Source of the DNA: Tetrastigma voinierianum
Lineage: Eukaryota > Streptophyta > Magnoliopsida > Vitales > Vitaceae
DNA length: 64,000 nt
Assembly (NCBI GenBank): GCA_016808115.1
Contig: JAEQBH010000666.1
Span: 558,001 to 622,000, forward strand
Direction: 5' to 3'
Below, piece after piece: positions 44,221 to 56,479 of the stretch. Positions within the stretch are counted from its first letter, which is position 1. Every line of letters starts with the position of its first letter. The notes under the pieces are model-generated. The model ran no database searches and had not been told where the DNA came from. It worked only from the letters and a program-made list of their open reading frames with translations. Both the position numbers and the translations under genes were made by a program.

Positions 44221-47200
44221 TTGACCAATTCTGTATATATACAAATTTATGACACTATTAGCAAAATACTATTACCTAATCCCTAGTAAATGCATCAAAA
44301 GCATTGACCAAATAGAACATGTGCTCATAATAAAATGATTTGTCATTGGTCAAATTGAATAAATATGGTTTGAATGATGCTACAAGTGCAAGTGTTTCGT
44401 AATAAAGTGGACTATATAGTCGGATATCATTCAGAATAAAAAGGGTGCAAAGTTCAACTACCTAATATCAGAGTTTCACATTATTTGAACTTCCATTTCA
44501 AATAATTTCGGTAACCTAACTAGAACTCTTTGTTTAAATTTCTACATCTATATAATAAAAGAAAAATTTTAAATCCTAGACCTAAGCTGAATTTGAACTG
44601 GAGATCTGACTGTTTGAAGTAGACAAGTTTTCTCAATTTGTGAAGAATTATCAATTCCTATAACATAATCTAATTCTATTCTTTTATGGAATTAGTACGA
44701 AAATGTCAAGAGTCAGAGGAAGGTATGCTCAGTTTGGTTCTCCCTTAACCATACATTTCGATTAGAGAGTCATGTTCATTTTAAAAACATGTATCTAACC
44801 ATTCTTTATGTACTAAATCAGATTCTCACAGCCAGATCACGGGTATTTTCTTCAGCTGCTTCGCACACGTAGCAACTTTCTTTTTATACTGATTGTTCTT
44901 TGCTTTCCCCAAAGAACACAGGGCGAGTACGCCATCTATCTCTACACAAGATGAATGATTTCTATGCCGAGACTTAAAGGGTTCTCTCATTTCTTACGAT
45001 TAGATCTAAGCTAACTTTTATGATCAAAGTTATTCCTCAGAATATGGGAGAAATCTATAATTGATTGCAGTGATAGATCCATAACAAATTTCTCAAACCA
45101 TGAGTAAATTGATGATTTATCTAAGTAATATTTTTAGAGCTCATTGGTTCTTCAATAATAATTCTAGCATACCTAAATGCTTGTCCATATACGAGAAATC
45201 TCAACTTTGTGCATCACTCACGGGAGACATCATACATGAGAGGCATAAAGACTGAACAACAGTCCTTAATTGGGTATAAGTTACTAATGTTGGTTTTTCA
45301 TTCACTTTATGAACAACACCATTCAGGCGCAGTTCTGCAGATTCTGATCTACGAAGGCTCTCTTTCAATTATACAGGAAAAACCATAACTAACATTAAAT
45401 CTTTCGACGGAAGTTGGTTTCGAAAGCTGGGTGCGGTGTTAAACAAAAATCTTGATAAAAATTTCCATTTGTTTTTGTATTGGAAGCTAAAGGCTGAAAT
45501 TCTAAACTTTCTGCAGGACTTCATTAAATTCAAGCGGTAATGAGATTGAATGCTGGCAAGGCATCTCGAAAACCAAACTTCTAACTGCAGACTTGCATGA
45601 AATTCCTTCTTTTCAAGTCGGTAAACGAGTGAAATCCTAAATTAGAATTACAATCGGCGAAAAAATAAAAAAATAAAAAGAAGGAAATAAATAAAAATCC
45701 ATAGCTTACAAAAAAGAGTCATAGCTATTACCTACGGATCTTTTTGGACAAGCGTTATTACACTTGCTTTCTCAAAATGTTTTCTGTTATAGAGCCCGGA
45801 AGTTTAGACATGGGGTGAGGCACATTGTGGATTCCCAAGTGAAGCACCTAGATTACGTTACAACGATTAAAACCGGTGTTAATGGCGACGGCTTTTGTTG
45901 CTGTTTGGTTACCATTGCGACATGCGGGCGTTACGTCACGACAATGACATTGTCAACGAATGATTTTTTCTGTCGTGTGAAGTTTCTTCTGATGCTGACA
46001 GGATCTTTCTATTTAATATCACCTAATGCTTTGTCACGCAGATTAAATTTGTTTTGCTCGCTCTGTGTGAGTTCTCATTCATGTGTTTCTTCGGAACCGA
46101 TTATGTGTGACATTAACAATTGTGTTGCGACATTTGTTTTACGTACTGACTTTGCTTCGAGCCGCTTCGTGACCCCAGTTTCTATGTTGAGACAACAGTT
46201 CCGTTGGTTTTTGTTGCAACAATGCTTCTTATATTATCGACACATTCTATCGCGTAGTCTTGTCTCCATAACCTGATTTATTGTTTGCAACTGTTTTTTT
46301 ATACTCGGCATGATATGGTGGTAGCACATGTCATTTTACGTCGCGACTAAGGATTTTATGTCGTGACCGGGACTTTTATATCGCTCTCTTTGTATTCCGA
46401 CGATTCCACCTTTGTTATTGGCGACCAAATTCTCTTATTATGTGAAATTCTTTGTGCGAATGAGCGTCATCTGCGGCACCATTTATCGTGTTGACTTGTT
46501 TATGTGTTGCTGACCTTAATATCATCCGACATCAAAACTTCTCTTTAGATTGAAGCATGTGCGCTGTGAAACTCTTTTGTCTTAATTAGGTCGAGTTCAG
46601 CAGTTAGCATCGCGCCAGCGACTTTGTTTCTCAAGAAAAACCTTTGTGTCTTTTAATTATTACGTGACATTCATTACTCTGCCATGATGTTTCGCACATT
46701 ATCTCAATAGGCTTTTCCGTTCAATAATCGATATCCTGGCGCTGACATATTCACAACCAATGGGGAGTCACTTATAACGCCTCGTAATCAATAAACGTAA
46801 AAACTGATTTGTATGGGCTGTGCTCTGTATTGCTCTTTAATTTTCTTGTTGTATGAACTGCACTTGCTCCCAACGGCAGAATCTTTGCTTCTTCTGCTGT
46901 TTCCACAGTGTCCGTGACGGGAGCTTTTAATAATAAACTCTGAGGTTCCTCCTGGATTTTGACATCCGACCAAAAGAAACCTTGCTCGCAACATTATTTC
47001 TCTTTGTTTCAGCCGAAGCACTTTTATTTCTTCTCATATTCTGTGTGATCAGCTGTCTTTGTCGTAACATAGCTTTTCTTCTATATTCAGTCCTTTGTGT
47101 TGGGATAGAAGAAATATTGTTGTGACAGATTTCCTTAACCATTTTCTTGAACGTTGTCGCGACACCTGTGAGAACTGTCGCGACATGGCTACTTCGCAAT

Positions 47201-47352
47201 TGTTCTTTGTCTCTTGTTGCCTTGAGTACTCTGTTTTAATTAAAGCTTTGCAAAACACAAAGTGGTGAATAATGTAATGTATTAAAACATATCTGAATAT
47301 ACTAAAATAAGCCAGAAAAATGGATTAAAAATAGATGAATTTAAGACTCATC
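44057..47352 (-). repeat. 5' LTR of the Athila/Tat-type element
   Basis: About 3.3 kb, aligned with 31350-37628 minus its insertion. It contains numerous TCGCGAC / TGTCGTGAC motifs (for example near 46340-46375 and 47156-47185). The 170-codon forward frame at 45764-46276 lies wholly inside it and is not kept in the partner LTR. Confidence 0.78.
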
Positions 47353-47514
47353 TTTGATCTGATAAAACGATCTTGTGAAAAATTTTCTTCAATGATTTCT
47401 AGTTCTCTTTTCATTTTATTTTAATGTCAGAAATGTAGGCATTCCCAAACAATGGCACACCTTATTAAATTATAATACAATACAATGTCATTATCTGCGA
47501 CTTCAAAGCTGAGG
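47353..47514. other. Unassigned spacer between two gypsy elements
   Basis: About 160 bp between the LTR end of the Athila/Tat-type element and the truncated LTR of the next one. Nothing recognisable. Confidence 0.4.
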
Positions 47515-48725
47515 GTTCCATTGACACCTCGTCGACCGTCAGAAGCATTACGTGCCCATTTATTAGGATCCATAATTCAATAAAAAAATTGGACAGTGTC
47601 TTTTATGCAGTGGCTACATCCGAAATCAGCACGTACAGCAATAATATGGCCCCTCAGGAGACCCAATATAACACAATGACCACACCGGGTCCATTTATGA
47701 GTAATAGTGACCACTCGGACCCATTCAACCATACTCCGAATAACGTACATGCCAACTATGTAGTAATAGTTTACATGAGTTCAATTGTACACTCTTATAC
47801 AAAATGTATACAGAACTAAAGTTTTGCTTAAATAAGAGACAAAAAAAAAAAACGAACCCACAGTCGACTTTCTTGATCATGCGGTCCACGGATGGAAGGT
47901 TGGTCGCACAGTGCGACCTCACCTAAAAATATGGTCCCAGACGGGAGTGAGCATTACCAGGTGGAGAATAACTCCTACAAAGGCTACTCCCACCTAAAGT
48001 GCACAAACAGTACCATAATCATCATATCATTAACTTAGAATGTAATCCTACCATGGAGATACTGTATGTCGTACCAGATGAGATGAGACTCTATCTGTAC
48101 TTACATGTCAGAGTCCTAACGATTCTCTCACATGCATATTTAAGTGTGAAAAAAACTATCATTGATGTTTGAATTTAATGACCCTTTTTCAAAACAGAAA
48201 TCTTTTGCCTTTATAAATCAAAACCCATTGGATAAGCCTCAGTATTTGTTTATTTAGTAAACTCAGGTATTGTTTATGCATTTTGTGGGCCACGGATTTC
48301 CGAGTTTTTTCATCGTGGGCGCCGCGAAGGCCTTGCTTTGTTCTGCGCTCACCCTGGTGATCATGTTTAACCATCTGGGTTTCGCTTTGAGGGGTATCAT
48401 CCGCTTCTTTCTATGCAAAACGCGTCTTTTCATGCTGTATGCAACCAGGTTTCATTTTGGGCGTGTCACATAAAACTCTGCGCCACAAATCGTAAAAATT
48501 CAACCTATCTCATAATTAATGAAACTTTTGTGGGTAACTAGATTTGCGACGAATCAATAGCGGAGTCCGTTTGCCATCAGAGATGCGAAATTTTCTAAAG
48601 CTTCCACGAATTCTTATGGCAATTTATTATTATTTTTATTATATTATTATTATTTGCCATTTTTCTTGAAAATTTCTAATTTCCGTTGATCTTCCCCTTA
48701 AAAGAATTTCGTCGAAATTCCCACA
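47515..48725 (-). repeat. 3' LTR of the 47.5-55.9 kb gypsy element, truncated
   Basis: Aligns with 54670-55875: 'ccatttatgagtaatagtga', 'accactcggacccattc', 'gttcaattgtacactctta', and tacaaaatgtatacagaact followed by an A-run occur in both. It ends near 48725 in 'tttgccatttttcttgaaaa', one segment short of the terminus seen in the other LTR. Confidence 0.8.
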
Positions 48726-49168
48726 CACATACATCAAATCACACATGCATATGCAGCGAATTACCACAATCACATGCATATAAACTAGTCATTTAATCAC
48801 CAAACAACTATACCACGTACCTTCATCCTTAAACAAGAAAGGATAGGTAGTGCGCATTCATCAAATATATTCCCACTTCACTTCACTACCTTCAATAAAG
48901 TAGCCTTGCTGGCCTCTATTCTTGCTTTACCTGTGACATGTGAGACTTATGGATTGACAAAATCCTGGCTTGTGTCTCATCATCCAGCTCAGTAATACTA
49001 TGATGATATCCACAGGTACATCTTAGTATACTGGATGCCTGATCAAATCGAGCAATGGAACTCCTCCTATATTGGAAATCGTCAACTAGGGAACCACAGC
49101 AAGTCCCCTATCTGAAGACTACCATGCGTAATGATATTGACCTTTGTCTACATGGTAATGCTCGGTCC
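48726..49168 (-). other. Spacer between RNase H and 3' LTR; integrase absent
   Basis: About 440 bp. Integrase motifs (HHCC zinc site, D,D,E core) are not visible on the reverse strand, so pol was shortened by deletion here. Confidence 0.5.
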
Positions 49169-49790
49169 CTAATGGACTTGTACTATCTCTAGGTCACATA
49201 CATGAAACAATCCTATGCTCAGTAGGGAAGGCGTAGCTGCTAAACTCCCTAAGACACCTTGAGCTTGATATCTGCATTGTATCCCAAACTGTCTTACAAC
49301 CTCGAGCCGCACTAGGGAAGCTATCTTGCCAATACTCCACAGTGGGCTTTTGGTGAGTGCGTCAGCCACAACATTTTCCTTACCAGGATGGTAATGCAAA
49401 GTGAAGTCATAATCCTCTAGATACTCCATCCATATGCGTTGCTTCATGTTGAGGTCCCACTGTGTAAAGATATACTTCAGGCTTTTGTGGTTTGAAAACA
49501 CCTCGAAATGCTCACCATATAGGTAGTGGCGCCAAATCTTCAAGGCGAAGACTATGGCTGCTAACTCCATGTCATGCGCATGAGGTATTTAAATATGATT
49601 CTTTTGCTTAAAGACACTAAGCTACTACCCTCTCGGGTGCATCAAAAACACATCGATCAAGTAGCCGAGGCATCACAATCATTGTGTACCTCTATCCCCT
49701 TTCCGGGACTATCAGAATAGGAGCTGTAGTAAGCCTCCTTTTCAATTCCTGAAATGCCTTCTCACACAGGTCATTCCTATAAAACCTATG
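49169..49790 (-). pseudogene. RNase H remnant of the gypsy element
   Basis: The frame 49570-49169 reads MELAAIVFALKIWRHYLYGE, then HFEVFSNHKSLKYIFTQWDL and NMKQRIWMEYLEDYDFTLHY, then HPGKENVVADALTKS. These are the standard gypsy RNase H blocks. The catalytic Glu in MELAA is kept; the 'TDHKSL' Asp is changed to Asn. Upstream (49780-49580, broken frame) lie the thumb/connection residues CEKAFQELKRRLTTAPILIV and the 'YCDAS' block, now disrupted. It is separated from RT by a 2-kb insertion. Confidence 0.9.
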
Positions 49791-49792
49791 AA

Positions 49793-49814
49793 AAATTTAA
49801 ATTTAAATTTTTCA
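49793..49814. other. Perfect 22-bp palindrome at the insertion edge
   Basis: AAAAATTTAAA and its mirror complement TTTAAATTTTT abut with no loop, next to the left boundary of the insertion. Confidence 0.7.
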
Positions 49815-50244
49815 AAAAAAAGAGGGCAAAACAGTGATTTGTTGGAATAGTCCTGAAGGAAAAGCTGAGATTTTTCTAGATCTCGGTTGATAAAAAGGGT
49901 TGCGTCGTTGGAATAGTCTTGCTAAATATAGCCACCTAGTCGAATTTTGTTGGATTCCGAGACAGTCGAAATATCACATATTTCGAGGCGTTTGGGCGAA
50001 TCACAGGGTGAAACGTGGCATTAGGGGGATGTGTGCCATGTGGCACTCGGATGAGGGACACTTGGCACATGGGTTGGCCAAGTGTCATGCCCTCAAACCT
50101 TGCATGACTTGAGTGGATATGAAGTTAAGGCATGGGAAACACATGGCATTGGTTTGCCATGTGTCAAGGTGGTTAGATTAGGTGTTACACTAACTCCAAA
50201 CCAAACCAACTCAGTTTGGTGGTGGAAGGAAAATAGTTCGTAGA

Positions 50245-50335
50245 CAAGAGAGAAAGAAAGAAAGAAATGGAGAAAAGAAGGAAGAAAAGAAGGAAGAAAG
50301 GGAGAAGAAAGGAAGAAGAAAGGAAGGAGGAGTTG
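50245..50335 (+). repeat. Purine-rich (GAA/GGAA) low-complexity tract
   Basis: About 90 bases almost entirely A and G ('gaaagaaagaaagaaatgga' and 'gaaggaagaaagggagaaga'). The reverse-strand Phe/Leu/Ser-rich frame over it is an artefact of composition. Confidence 0.9.
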
Positions 50336-50546
50336 GTATACACTCCAACAAGGTAGGTTTTTTTCATACTAGGGATACCCTTGAGATTAAAGGGCCATTC
50401 AATGGCCATGGAGTTTAGTCCCAACATGGGGCTGTGGTTAAAAGCTTGATTTGAAGCAAGCGTATGCGTTTTAGGCATTTTTGTGCCCATGAACTAAGAT
50501 TTTTAGTGCAGGTTGAACCTGCTAGAAAATACTATGGATGCTGAAT

Positions 50547-51215
50547 TTTTGTTATTACCCTTTGTTTTATTGTTTAGAAAGCTAGAAAAGAATTTCGGTT
50601 GCATCAATAATATTCTTGTTTAAATAACATGTTGTTTTAGAGAAATGTTGATATAGGCATGCATGCAATATTAGATACCATGCGGTTTTGATGTGAAAAA
50701 TATGTAAAATAATGCATGTTTGTATTTTACGGTGAGAATGCGGATGGAAAATTCAGTTTGCATGTCATAATTCTCATTGTATAACATGTTGTATGTGAAC
50801 TTGTTGCATGCATGCATGTAAATGAATGGTTGAAAACAATTTAAGTGCAAATGTGTACATTTTCTGGGCATTTTGATCTTTGAAAGCAGTTTTTGAATGC
50901 CAGGTTAGGCACTGTTTGGAAAATATTATGGATCTGGTTTTTGTGTACCAGCATTTGTGTTTAGAAAGCGCAAAACATTTCCAGTTTGCATGTGTTGTGT
51001 TCTTGTTTAAATAACATGTTGTTTTGAGAGAGAAATGTCGATATGGGCATGCATGCAATATTAGATACCATGTAGTTTTTGATGTGAAAATATGTAAAGT
51101 AATGTATGTTGTATTTTTCTGGTGAGGAAACTGGATGGAAAATTCAGTTTGCATGTCATAATTCTCATGGAATAACATGCTGTTTGTGAAATTGTTACAT
51201 GCATGCATGAAAATA
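50547..51215 (+). repeat. Tandem duplication with 387-bp period
   Basis: Two copies of a segment carrying 'cttgtttaaataacatgttg' (50615 and 51002), 'gcatgcatgcaatattagat', 'ggatggaaaattcagtttgc' and 'atgtcataattctcat'. The second copy ends in 'acatgcatgcatg'. Copies differ by scattered substitutions and short indels. Confidence 0.9.
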
Positions 51216-51312
51216 AATAAATATCATGCATTAGTTGTACACCTCACGTGCATGGGGACATTGGGCATATTGGGTGTGAATGCAAAACATGAATAAACGG
51301 TTTTTCTCGGAA

Positions 51313-51460
51313 GGTTGTCCACCAAACTTATCGAAGTCTATCCAAAAATGAATATCGGAGGGTAGTCCACATTATTATCAGAGTCTATCCAAATGAAAAA
51401 TATCGGAGGGTGGTACAAAATTTTATCAGAGTCTGTCCAACTAACCTTCGCGAGATCTAA
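51313..51460 (+). repeat. Three tandem units of about 48 bp
   Basis: Units share 'gttgtcca...ttatcagagtc' plus tatccaaa.gaa.atatcggagg; starts near 51313, 51361 and 51408. Confidence 0.8.
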
Positions 51461-51780
51461 AACAAAAATCTTTTGTTTTAGAAATGATTTTATTATACAT
51501 GGAAAAATGCATGTGTGAGGGAGTAGGTGAGGGTTCGAGGCATGGGATTTGGCATATGACATTCATATAGATATTCTATATATTTTGTGTGAATGTGTGT
51601 GAAATTGCAAACATGGCATTGCATGTGCATCAAACTCTTGTAAAATATTATAAGCATTTCTGTATTTGTAAGGAAAATATACAATGTTTCATATACCCTT
51701 GTAATAAAAGGTTGTTTATCTTAGAATTTAGAGGTGTATGAAAAAAAAAATGACCCACAGGTTTTGGTAAAAATGCAAAT

Positions 51781-51995
51781 TTCCTCGAATTTGACCTCCT
51801 TCTAGGTCAATCTCGTCATAGGTGTAGTTAATTGAGAGAAGTCCTTAATGAATCTCCTGTAACACCCTACAAGTTCCAAGAAACTGTGTATCTCAAAGAC
51901 TGACTTTGGCCTCTCCCAACTCATAACTGCCTTGACATTCTTTAGGTCATGATGCACCGAAGGCGACACTACATGTCTAAGAATCTTACCTCAGT
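51781..51995 (-). pseudogene. RT thumb/connection remnant of the gypsy element
   Basis: Reverse strand reads LKNVKAVMSWERPKSVFEIH, then SFLELVGCYRRFIKDFSQLT, TPMTRLT, stop, KEVKFE. This is the conserved segment after the RT palm. One internal stop is present. The continuation (CEKAFQEL...) is at 49780, past the insertion. Confidence 0.85.
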
Positions 51996-52084
51996 AAGCA
52001 AAACCACCCTTCGCACTTGAACGGCCCGATGTTCTCACGGGGGCACGGAGGAAATCTCAGTGATCCTCGTACTCCTCCTCGGGC

Positions 52085-52690
52085 CCCAGGGGTAAAGATC
52101 AAAATGTAAGCCCATAAAGACTGTGGTGATCTAAGTAAGGGTTGGAAGCCCTGCGCATGAGATCCATGAATGCCACTAGAGCATTCGTTAAGCCAAATGG
52201 CATCACTGTGAACTCGAAATGCCCATACAGCGTCCTAAATGTTGTCTTAGGGATATTTGCCTCCCTAACTCTCAACTGATGGTAATCGGTGCGAAGGTCT
52301 ATCTTGGAGTAGACTCGCGCCCCTCTCAGCTGATCAAATAAATCATCAATCCTCGGTAACGGATACCAATTCTTGATCATAACCCTGTTCAACTGTCGAT
52401 AGTTAATGCACATTCTAAGGTCTTGTCAGCAACTGTATATGAGAACTAGGCGCCCCAAAGGTGAAGTGCTCGATCTAATGACCCCTTTCAACAATTCACG
52501 TAGTTGGACCTTAAGTTCACACGCTCAAGCGAGATTGCCATCCTATGAGGAGTCATAGAAATGGGCGACATGCGAGGGGTGTAACTCAATGACAGTCTAC
52601 ATCCTGTGCGGTAATCTGATAGTTCATGCGGAAAGAAGACATCCTCATGCCTAAACCACCTGAGGTAGACCCAAATCATGTCTCACCTCG
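52085..52690 (-). pseudogene. Reverse transcriptase remnant of the gypsy element
   Basis: The frame 52413-52099 reads MCINYRQLNRVMIKNWYPLP, RIDDLFDQLRGARVYSKIDL and RTDYHQLRVREANIPKTTFR, then YGHFEFTVMPFGLTNALVAF and MDLMRRASNPYLD. The first catalytic Asp is in SKIDL. The 'FIDDIL' block that should follow near 52100 is destroyed by a frameshift (HHSLYGLTF). Upstream, at about 52600-52500, the SPISMTPHRMA block precedes it. Gypsy-type RT is certain; activity is impossible. Confidence 0.9.
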
Positions 52691-52725
52691 TCCTCACGAA
52701 ATAAGGCTTGCTAAGCCAGCTCCCA

Positions 52726-53239
52726 TCAAGCGTCCATGCCACTTGGAGTCGTATATAGTATGGGGTAAAGCATCGTGCTTATCCCCCTGAAACATAACAC
52801 AAATCCCGTCCTATGTGTAGGCAGTAACTCTCTTACGATCATAGTCAATGACGACTCGGTGTGCCGTAACCAGTCCATCCTGAGGATGACATCAAACTCT
52901 GACATGTATATGACCCTTTGGTCCACAATGAGTAGAATCCCGGAGATCTCTAACTCACAACCCCGACATATCTTATCCACACCCACCTGGATTTCCCTCA
53001 CGGAGAGCTCACATGCTTGACTTTCCAAGATCTCCAGCCTCCTAAACTGATTCTCTCACACATGATGCAGCGATGAATGAATGCGATGCACCAGAATCAA
53101 ACAGTATCCTTGCCCATAGGCGAGATAACATAAACATACCCTGTATAACCAACTGATCTGTAGGCTCAGTTTGTGGTGTAATGGCGTAGACATGCCCACA
53201 GGTCCTGGTCCAGCCTAAATACAATCTGACCTCAACCAT
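52726..53239 (-). pseudogene. Aspartic protease remnant of the gypsy element
   Basis: The frame 53239-53042 ends in WARILFDSGASHSFIAASCV, with the active-site Asp-Ser-Gly. The next frame, 53028-52726, carries VIYMSEFDVILRMDWLRHTE (usual: DFDVILGMDWL). The Gly of GMDWL has become Arg, and a frameshift lies between the two parts. Confidence 0.87.
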
Positions 53240-54320
53240 ACTCTAGCCTCTTTGAAGCACAATGCGTGAGCGAGAAGGCGACGTGCAACTTTCCTAGGAT
53301 TGATCTTGCGGTTCCTGGCTGCCTGCAGTGGGAAAGACAAACTATGTCCATGCATCGCCGCTGGTGTGGCCCGGGATTGTGTTGTCCCGTAACCACAGGA
53401 TCCACCGCCTCACGAGGGCAATCCCGCTTCATATGTCCAGGCTGATGGTAGTAATAACATTTCATTGGTCTTGTCTAGCTAGTAGCCCTGACCTGGCCTT
53501 GGCTATGATAGAGGCTGCGGCCAGCCCTGGCTTGCTATGGAGTAGAGTCACACAGCCTTTCTTTGTCTTCAGAAAGAGGTTGTCTTGCCATCTTCCCTAG
53601 CACCCGCATCCCGGATGCTCTTTGAGTCATCAATCTCTCTCTCTATAGCCATAGCTGTCCTGACCATAGAGTCCATATCCTACAGGAGAAATCCCACAAT
53701 CTTGCCTCGGATGGACAACTTCAAACCATCCTTGCATTTCCTCACCTTGGCCATGTCTGTGGCCACATAATCATCCCCGAAACGTGCTAACTCTATGAAC
53801 TTAGCCACGTACTGAAATCTTGTCATGGCTCTGTCTCAACTCACAGGAAACTCCCGAGCCTTGGCATGTCTAGCGAGATGCCGGAAATATTTTCCCATGA
53901 AGAGCTGTAAATCTCCCATATCATGGCCTCGATCTAAGGTCTTGACCTAGTCCTTCATACACAGGATTCACCTTCTAGATGAAATACCGATAGTTTGATA
54001 TTTACCACATCAGAGGTGATCTCCATAGCCTCTAATATATTCTTAATCTATCTGAACCAATGGTCAGCCACCATCAGATCCCCTCCTCCCATGAATGTGG
54101 AGATGGTCTGATTAAACCTTTGAGTTACTCGAGCCTCCTTGATCCCCAAGTGAACTGGTGATGCAAGGTGGCGACTCTGGCACCGTAGCCTCTATAAAGG
54201 CCTGTTGGTCAAGCCACAGGTGGTGGGTGGCTGGCCCTTCCCCATGAACTCGTCCACATCCTTCCTCGACTTGCCATCCACACATGTCAAATAGAAAATT
54301 GAGATTTGGTTTTTTCAAAC
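53232..54320 (-). pseudogene. Gag remnant of the gypsy element
   Basis: Reverse strand. The zinc knuckle is at 53465-53415: CYYYHQPGHMKRDCP, a CCHC motif in which the second Cys is Tyr. Upstream, around 53770-53600, are traces of the capsid C-terminus (KVRKCKDGLKLSIRGKIVGF, then AIEREIDDS). The N-terminal portion near 54318-54112 includes FEYEQ-poor sequence without a firm motif. Several frameshifts are present. Confidence 0.75.
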
Positions 54321-54429
54321 ATTAATAATTATTAGTTCCTAAACTATCATGTTCATTTATATTCCGAACCCCTAAGGTTGTGTTTTATAACCCTAGTGTT
54401 CATCCTTTACTAAATACATCCTATCAATG

Positions 54430-55875
54430 CATATATTTCGCACAATTTGTAACACACAAACACAGAGCATGTTAGAACACAAAACATATAATGCACACCA
54501 TGCATTGATCTAACCCATGCTCAATAGTTCAAGGTATTCGTATACCTAAATTATGTTACCAAGTTGTGCTTATTTCAAGAATTACTTGTGGATACCCACA
54601 TTTGAGCTTCCTAGGTAATTGTTTACCTAAGCTCAGAAATGCAAATTAGCGCCCCAAAACGGAGAGGTCTGGTTGACACCCGAGTCAGCAGTGGAAGCGA
54701 GTGGATATGGTATGGCTTCGATGCATCTTAGTGTCCATTTATGAGATCCATAATTCAAAAATCGAACCAGTTTCCTTTGTCAGGGGAATATATCAGAAAT
54801 CCAACCCATACAACAAGAATATCACATGACCCCTCCGGGGCCTAATATAACACAATGACCACACTTAGGATCGGAGTTATGAGTAATAAGTGACCACTCG
54901 GACCCATTCGACCATACTCCAGAATAATCTTGTGCAACATGTAGTAATAGTTTACATAAGTTCAATTGTACACTCTTATACAAAATGTATACAGAACTAA
55001 AGTTTTGCTCAAATAAGAGACAAAAAAAAAAAAGCAAGCCTAGCCAGGCTTTAACTGTCGTGTGGTCCTGAATGAGGTATTTTTATCTACTGGCTGACAC
55101 AAAGTATGAATTAAAACGACGAGATGGCGTGCGCAATGAGAATAACTCTACGAGGGCTACTCCACACCTAAGTGCACATGTCTTCATAATCACATCATCT
55201 CACATTCCATATAATATGTAATCCCTACCATGGAATACTGTGTTGTGAATCGGATGAGACTCATCATGCTCATTAATCACGAGTCGAGCAGAGCTCCTCA
55301 CACATACATATGCCAAGTGTGAAAAAAATCATTATTGATGTTTAATCCAATGACCCTTATTCTAAAACAAAATCTTTTTGTTTTATAAATCAAAACCCAT
55401 TGGATAAACCTCCAATGTTCATTTATTTGGTAAAATCCTATTTGTTTATGCATTTGTGAATCCGCAGTTTAAGGTTTTCACCGCGGGGCGCCGCCGCCTT
55501 CGAGCATTTTTATCGGCTTTCATTGCTGAGTGATCATGTCTAGTAACTCTTAGGGTTTTCACCCAAGGGGGTATCTATCCTTCTCGCTATGCCCAACTTG
55601 CATTATTTTTCATGCTAAGCAACCATGAGACTCATTTTGAGCGTTGTCCACATTGTCAGACTCCACCACCCGTAAAATCATAAAAAAATTTGGTATACAG
55701 AATTAATGAAACTTTCTAGATCACTAGATTTGCGAGGCGAATCAACGGCATAGTCCGTTTAGTCATCCAATAACTAGAAAATTTTCTAGGCTACTGAACT
55801 ATTATGTGATTTATTATTATTATTGTATTATTTTGCCATTTTCACGAAAATTTATAATTTTTTCGGGTTTTACAG
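54430..55875 (-). repeat. 5' LTR of the 47.5-55.9 kb gypsy element
   Basis: The reverse strand begins TGTAAAACCCGAAAAAATTA at 55875. It aligns with the truncated LTR at 47515-48725. The inner end is not precisely placed because the PBS is not recognisable between 54300 and 54430. Confidence 0.8.
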
Positions 55876-56479
55876 TATATATATTCATTTCATATACATT
55901 TATTTAAAATTCATTAATCATTCCAAATATGCACTTTTATATGCAATAACTCATTCAAAACTCAAATCATGCATTTCATAAATATTCTTATCATTTTTCC
56001 CTTAAATGAATTTGATGTTTTACGTGTAGGATAACGAAATCAAACGCGATCCTGGCTGAGTGCTTGAGGCTGGTATAAAAGCTTTTATATGTACCAGTGC
56101 GGTCCCATTGGAGAAGCATGAATGGTTATTAAAATCAATTTAATGAACACTACTAGCTATTGTCACGTGGGTTATGGATCGAGTGACTTTATATTCACGT
56201 TAGATTATAATTTGCTAGTTTAACCCTTATTGGTATACTATTAAGGGCATTAAAACCCAATCATAGAAATTTACAATAGGGTATATACATTTATACTCAA
56301 ATAGCACATTTCAATACTCATGCAATTTTTTTCATGGCAATCATTTCACAATACATTTTCTCAAGTCACTTAAAATAAATCAATATGCAGTTTTATTGAA
56401 AATCATTTCAATAATTACGCAAACAATTTTGATACTTGAAATAAGAAGAGAATAATAGAGAGCAGACAACATGGATAAA

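Larger units (their letters stand above)
31350..47352 (-). mobile_element. Ty3/gypsy element of Athila/Tat type, internally deleted
   Basis: Two direct LTR copies, 31350-37628 (interrupted) and 44057-47352, flank a 6.4-kb interior. Reading right to left, the interior gives a PBS region, gag and an env-position ORF. Most of pol (RT, RNase H) was not found. LTR starts read TGATGAGCCTTTAAACTC on the reverse strand. The PBS resembles TGGCGCCGTTGCCGG, the type used by Athila and Tat lineages. The LTRs are strongly diverged. Confidence 0.75.
49791..51775. mobile_element. Non-coding insertion in gypsy pol
   Basis: Begins within 'tataaaacctatgaaaaatt' and ends in 'ggttttggtaaaaatgcaaa'. The flanks read KEVKFE on one side and NDLCEKAF on the other, which are adjacent in intact gypsy RT/RNase H. 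Inside are a 22-bp perfect palindrome, a purine-rich tract, a 387-bp tandem duplication and a 48-bp triplication. No coding motif is present. A TTCC-like flank on both sides may be a target duplication, but indels make that uncertain. It could be a solo LTR or other non-autonomous element. Confidence 0.65.
47515..55875 (-). mobile_element. Ty3/gypsy element with gag, PR, RT and RNase H remnants
   Basis: Reverse-strand element: 5' LTR at 54430-55875, then gag, protease, RT, an insertion, RNase H, and a left LTR at 47515-48725. Gypsy order (PR-RT-RH) is clear. Integrase, which should follow RNase H, is missing: only about 440 bp separate RNase H from the LTR. The left LTR is truncated at its outer end. 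Dead through frameshifts, deletion and insertion. Confidence 0.82.

Noticed and set aside
45764..46276. 170-codon forward open frame, the longest in the window
   Set aside because: It lies wholly in an LTR. The corresponding part of the partner LTR (about 33100-33700) does not keep the frame, and it has no recognisable motif.
50185..50490. Reverse frame with a Phe/Leu/Ser-rich segment resembling a membrane helix
   Set aside because: Encoded by the purine-rich tract on the other strand.
50774..51208. 144-codon reverse open frame rich in His, Thr and Lys
   Set aside because: It runs through the 387-bp tandem duplication, and its apparent internal repeat is only the DNA repeat.
51313..51460. 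Regularly spaced 48-bp units that might suggest a CRISPR-like array
   Set aside because: Only three diverged units with no distinct spacers, in plant retrotransposon DNA.
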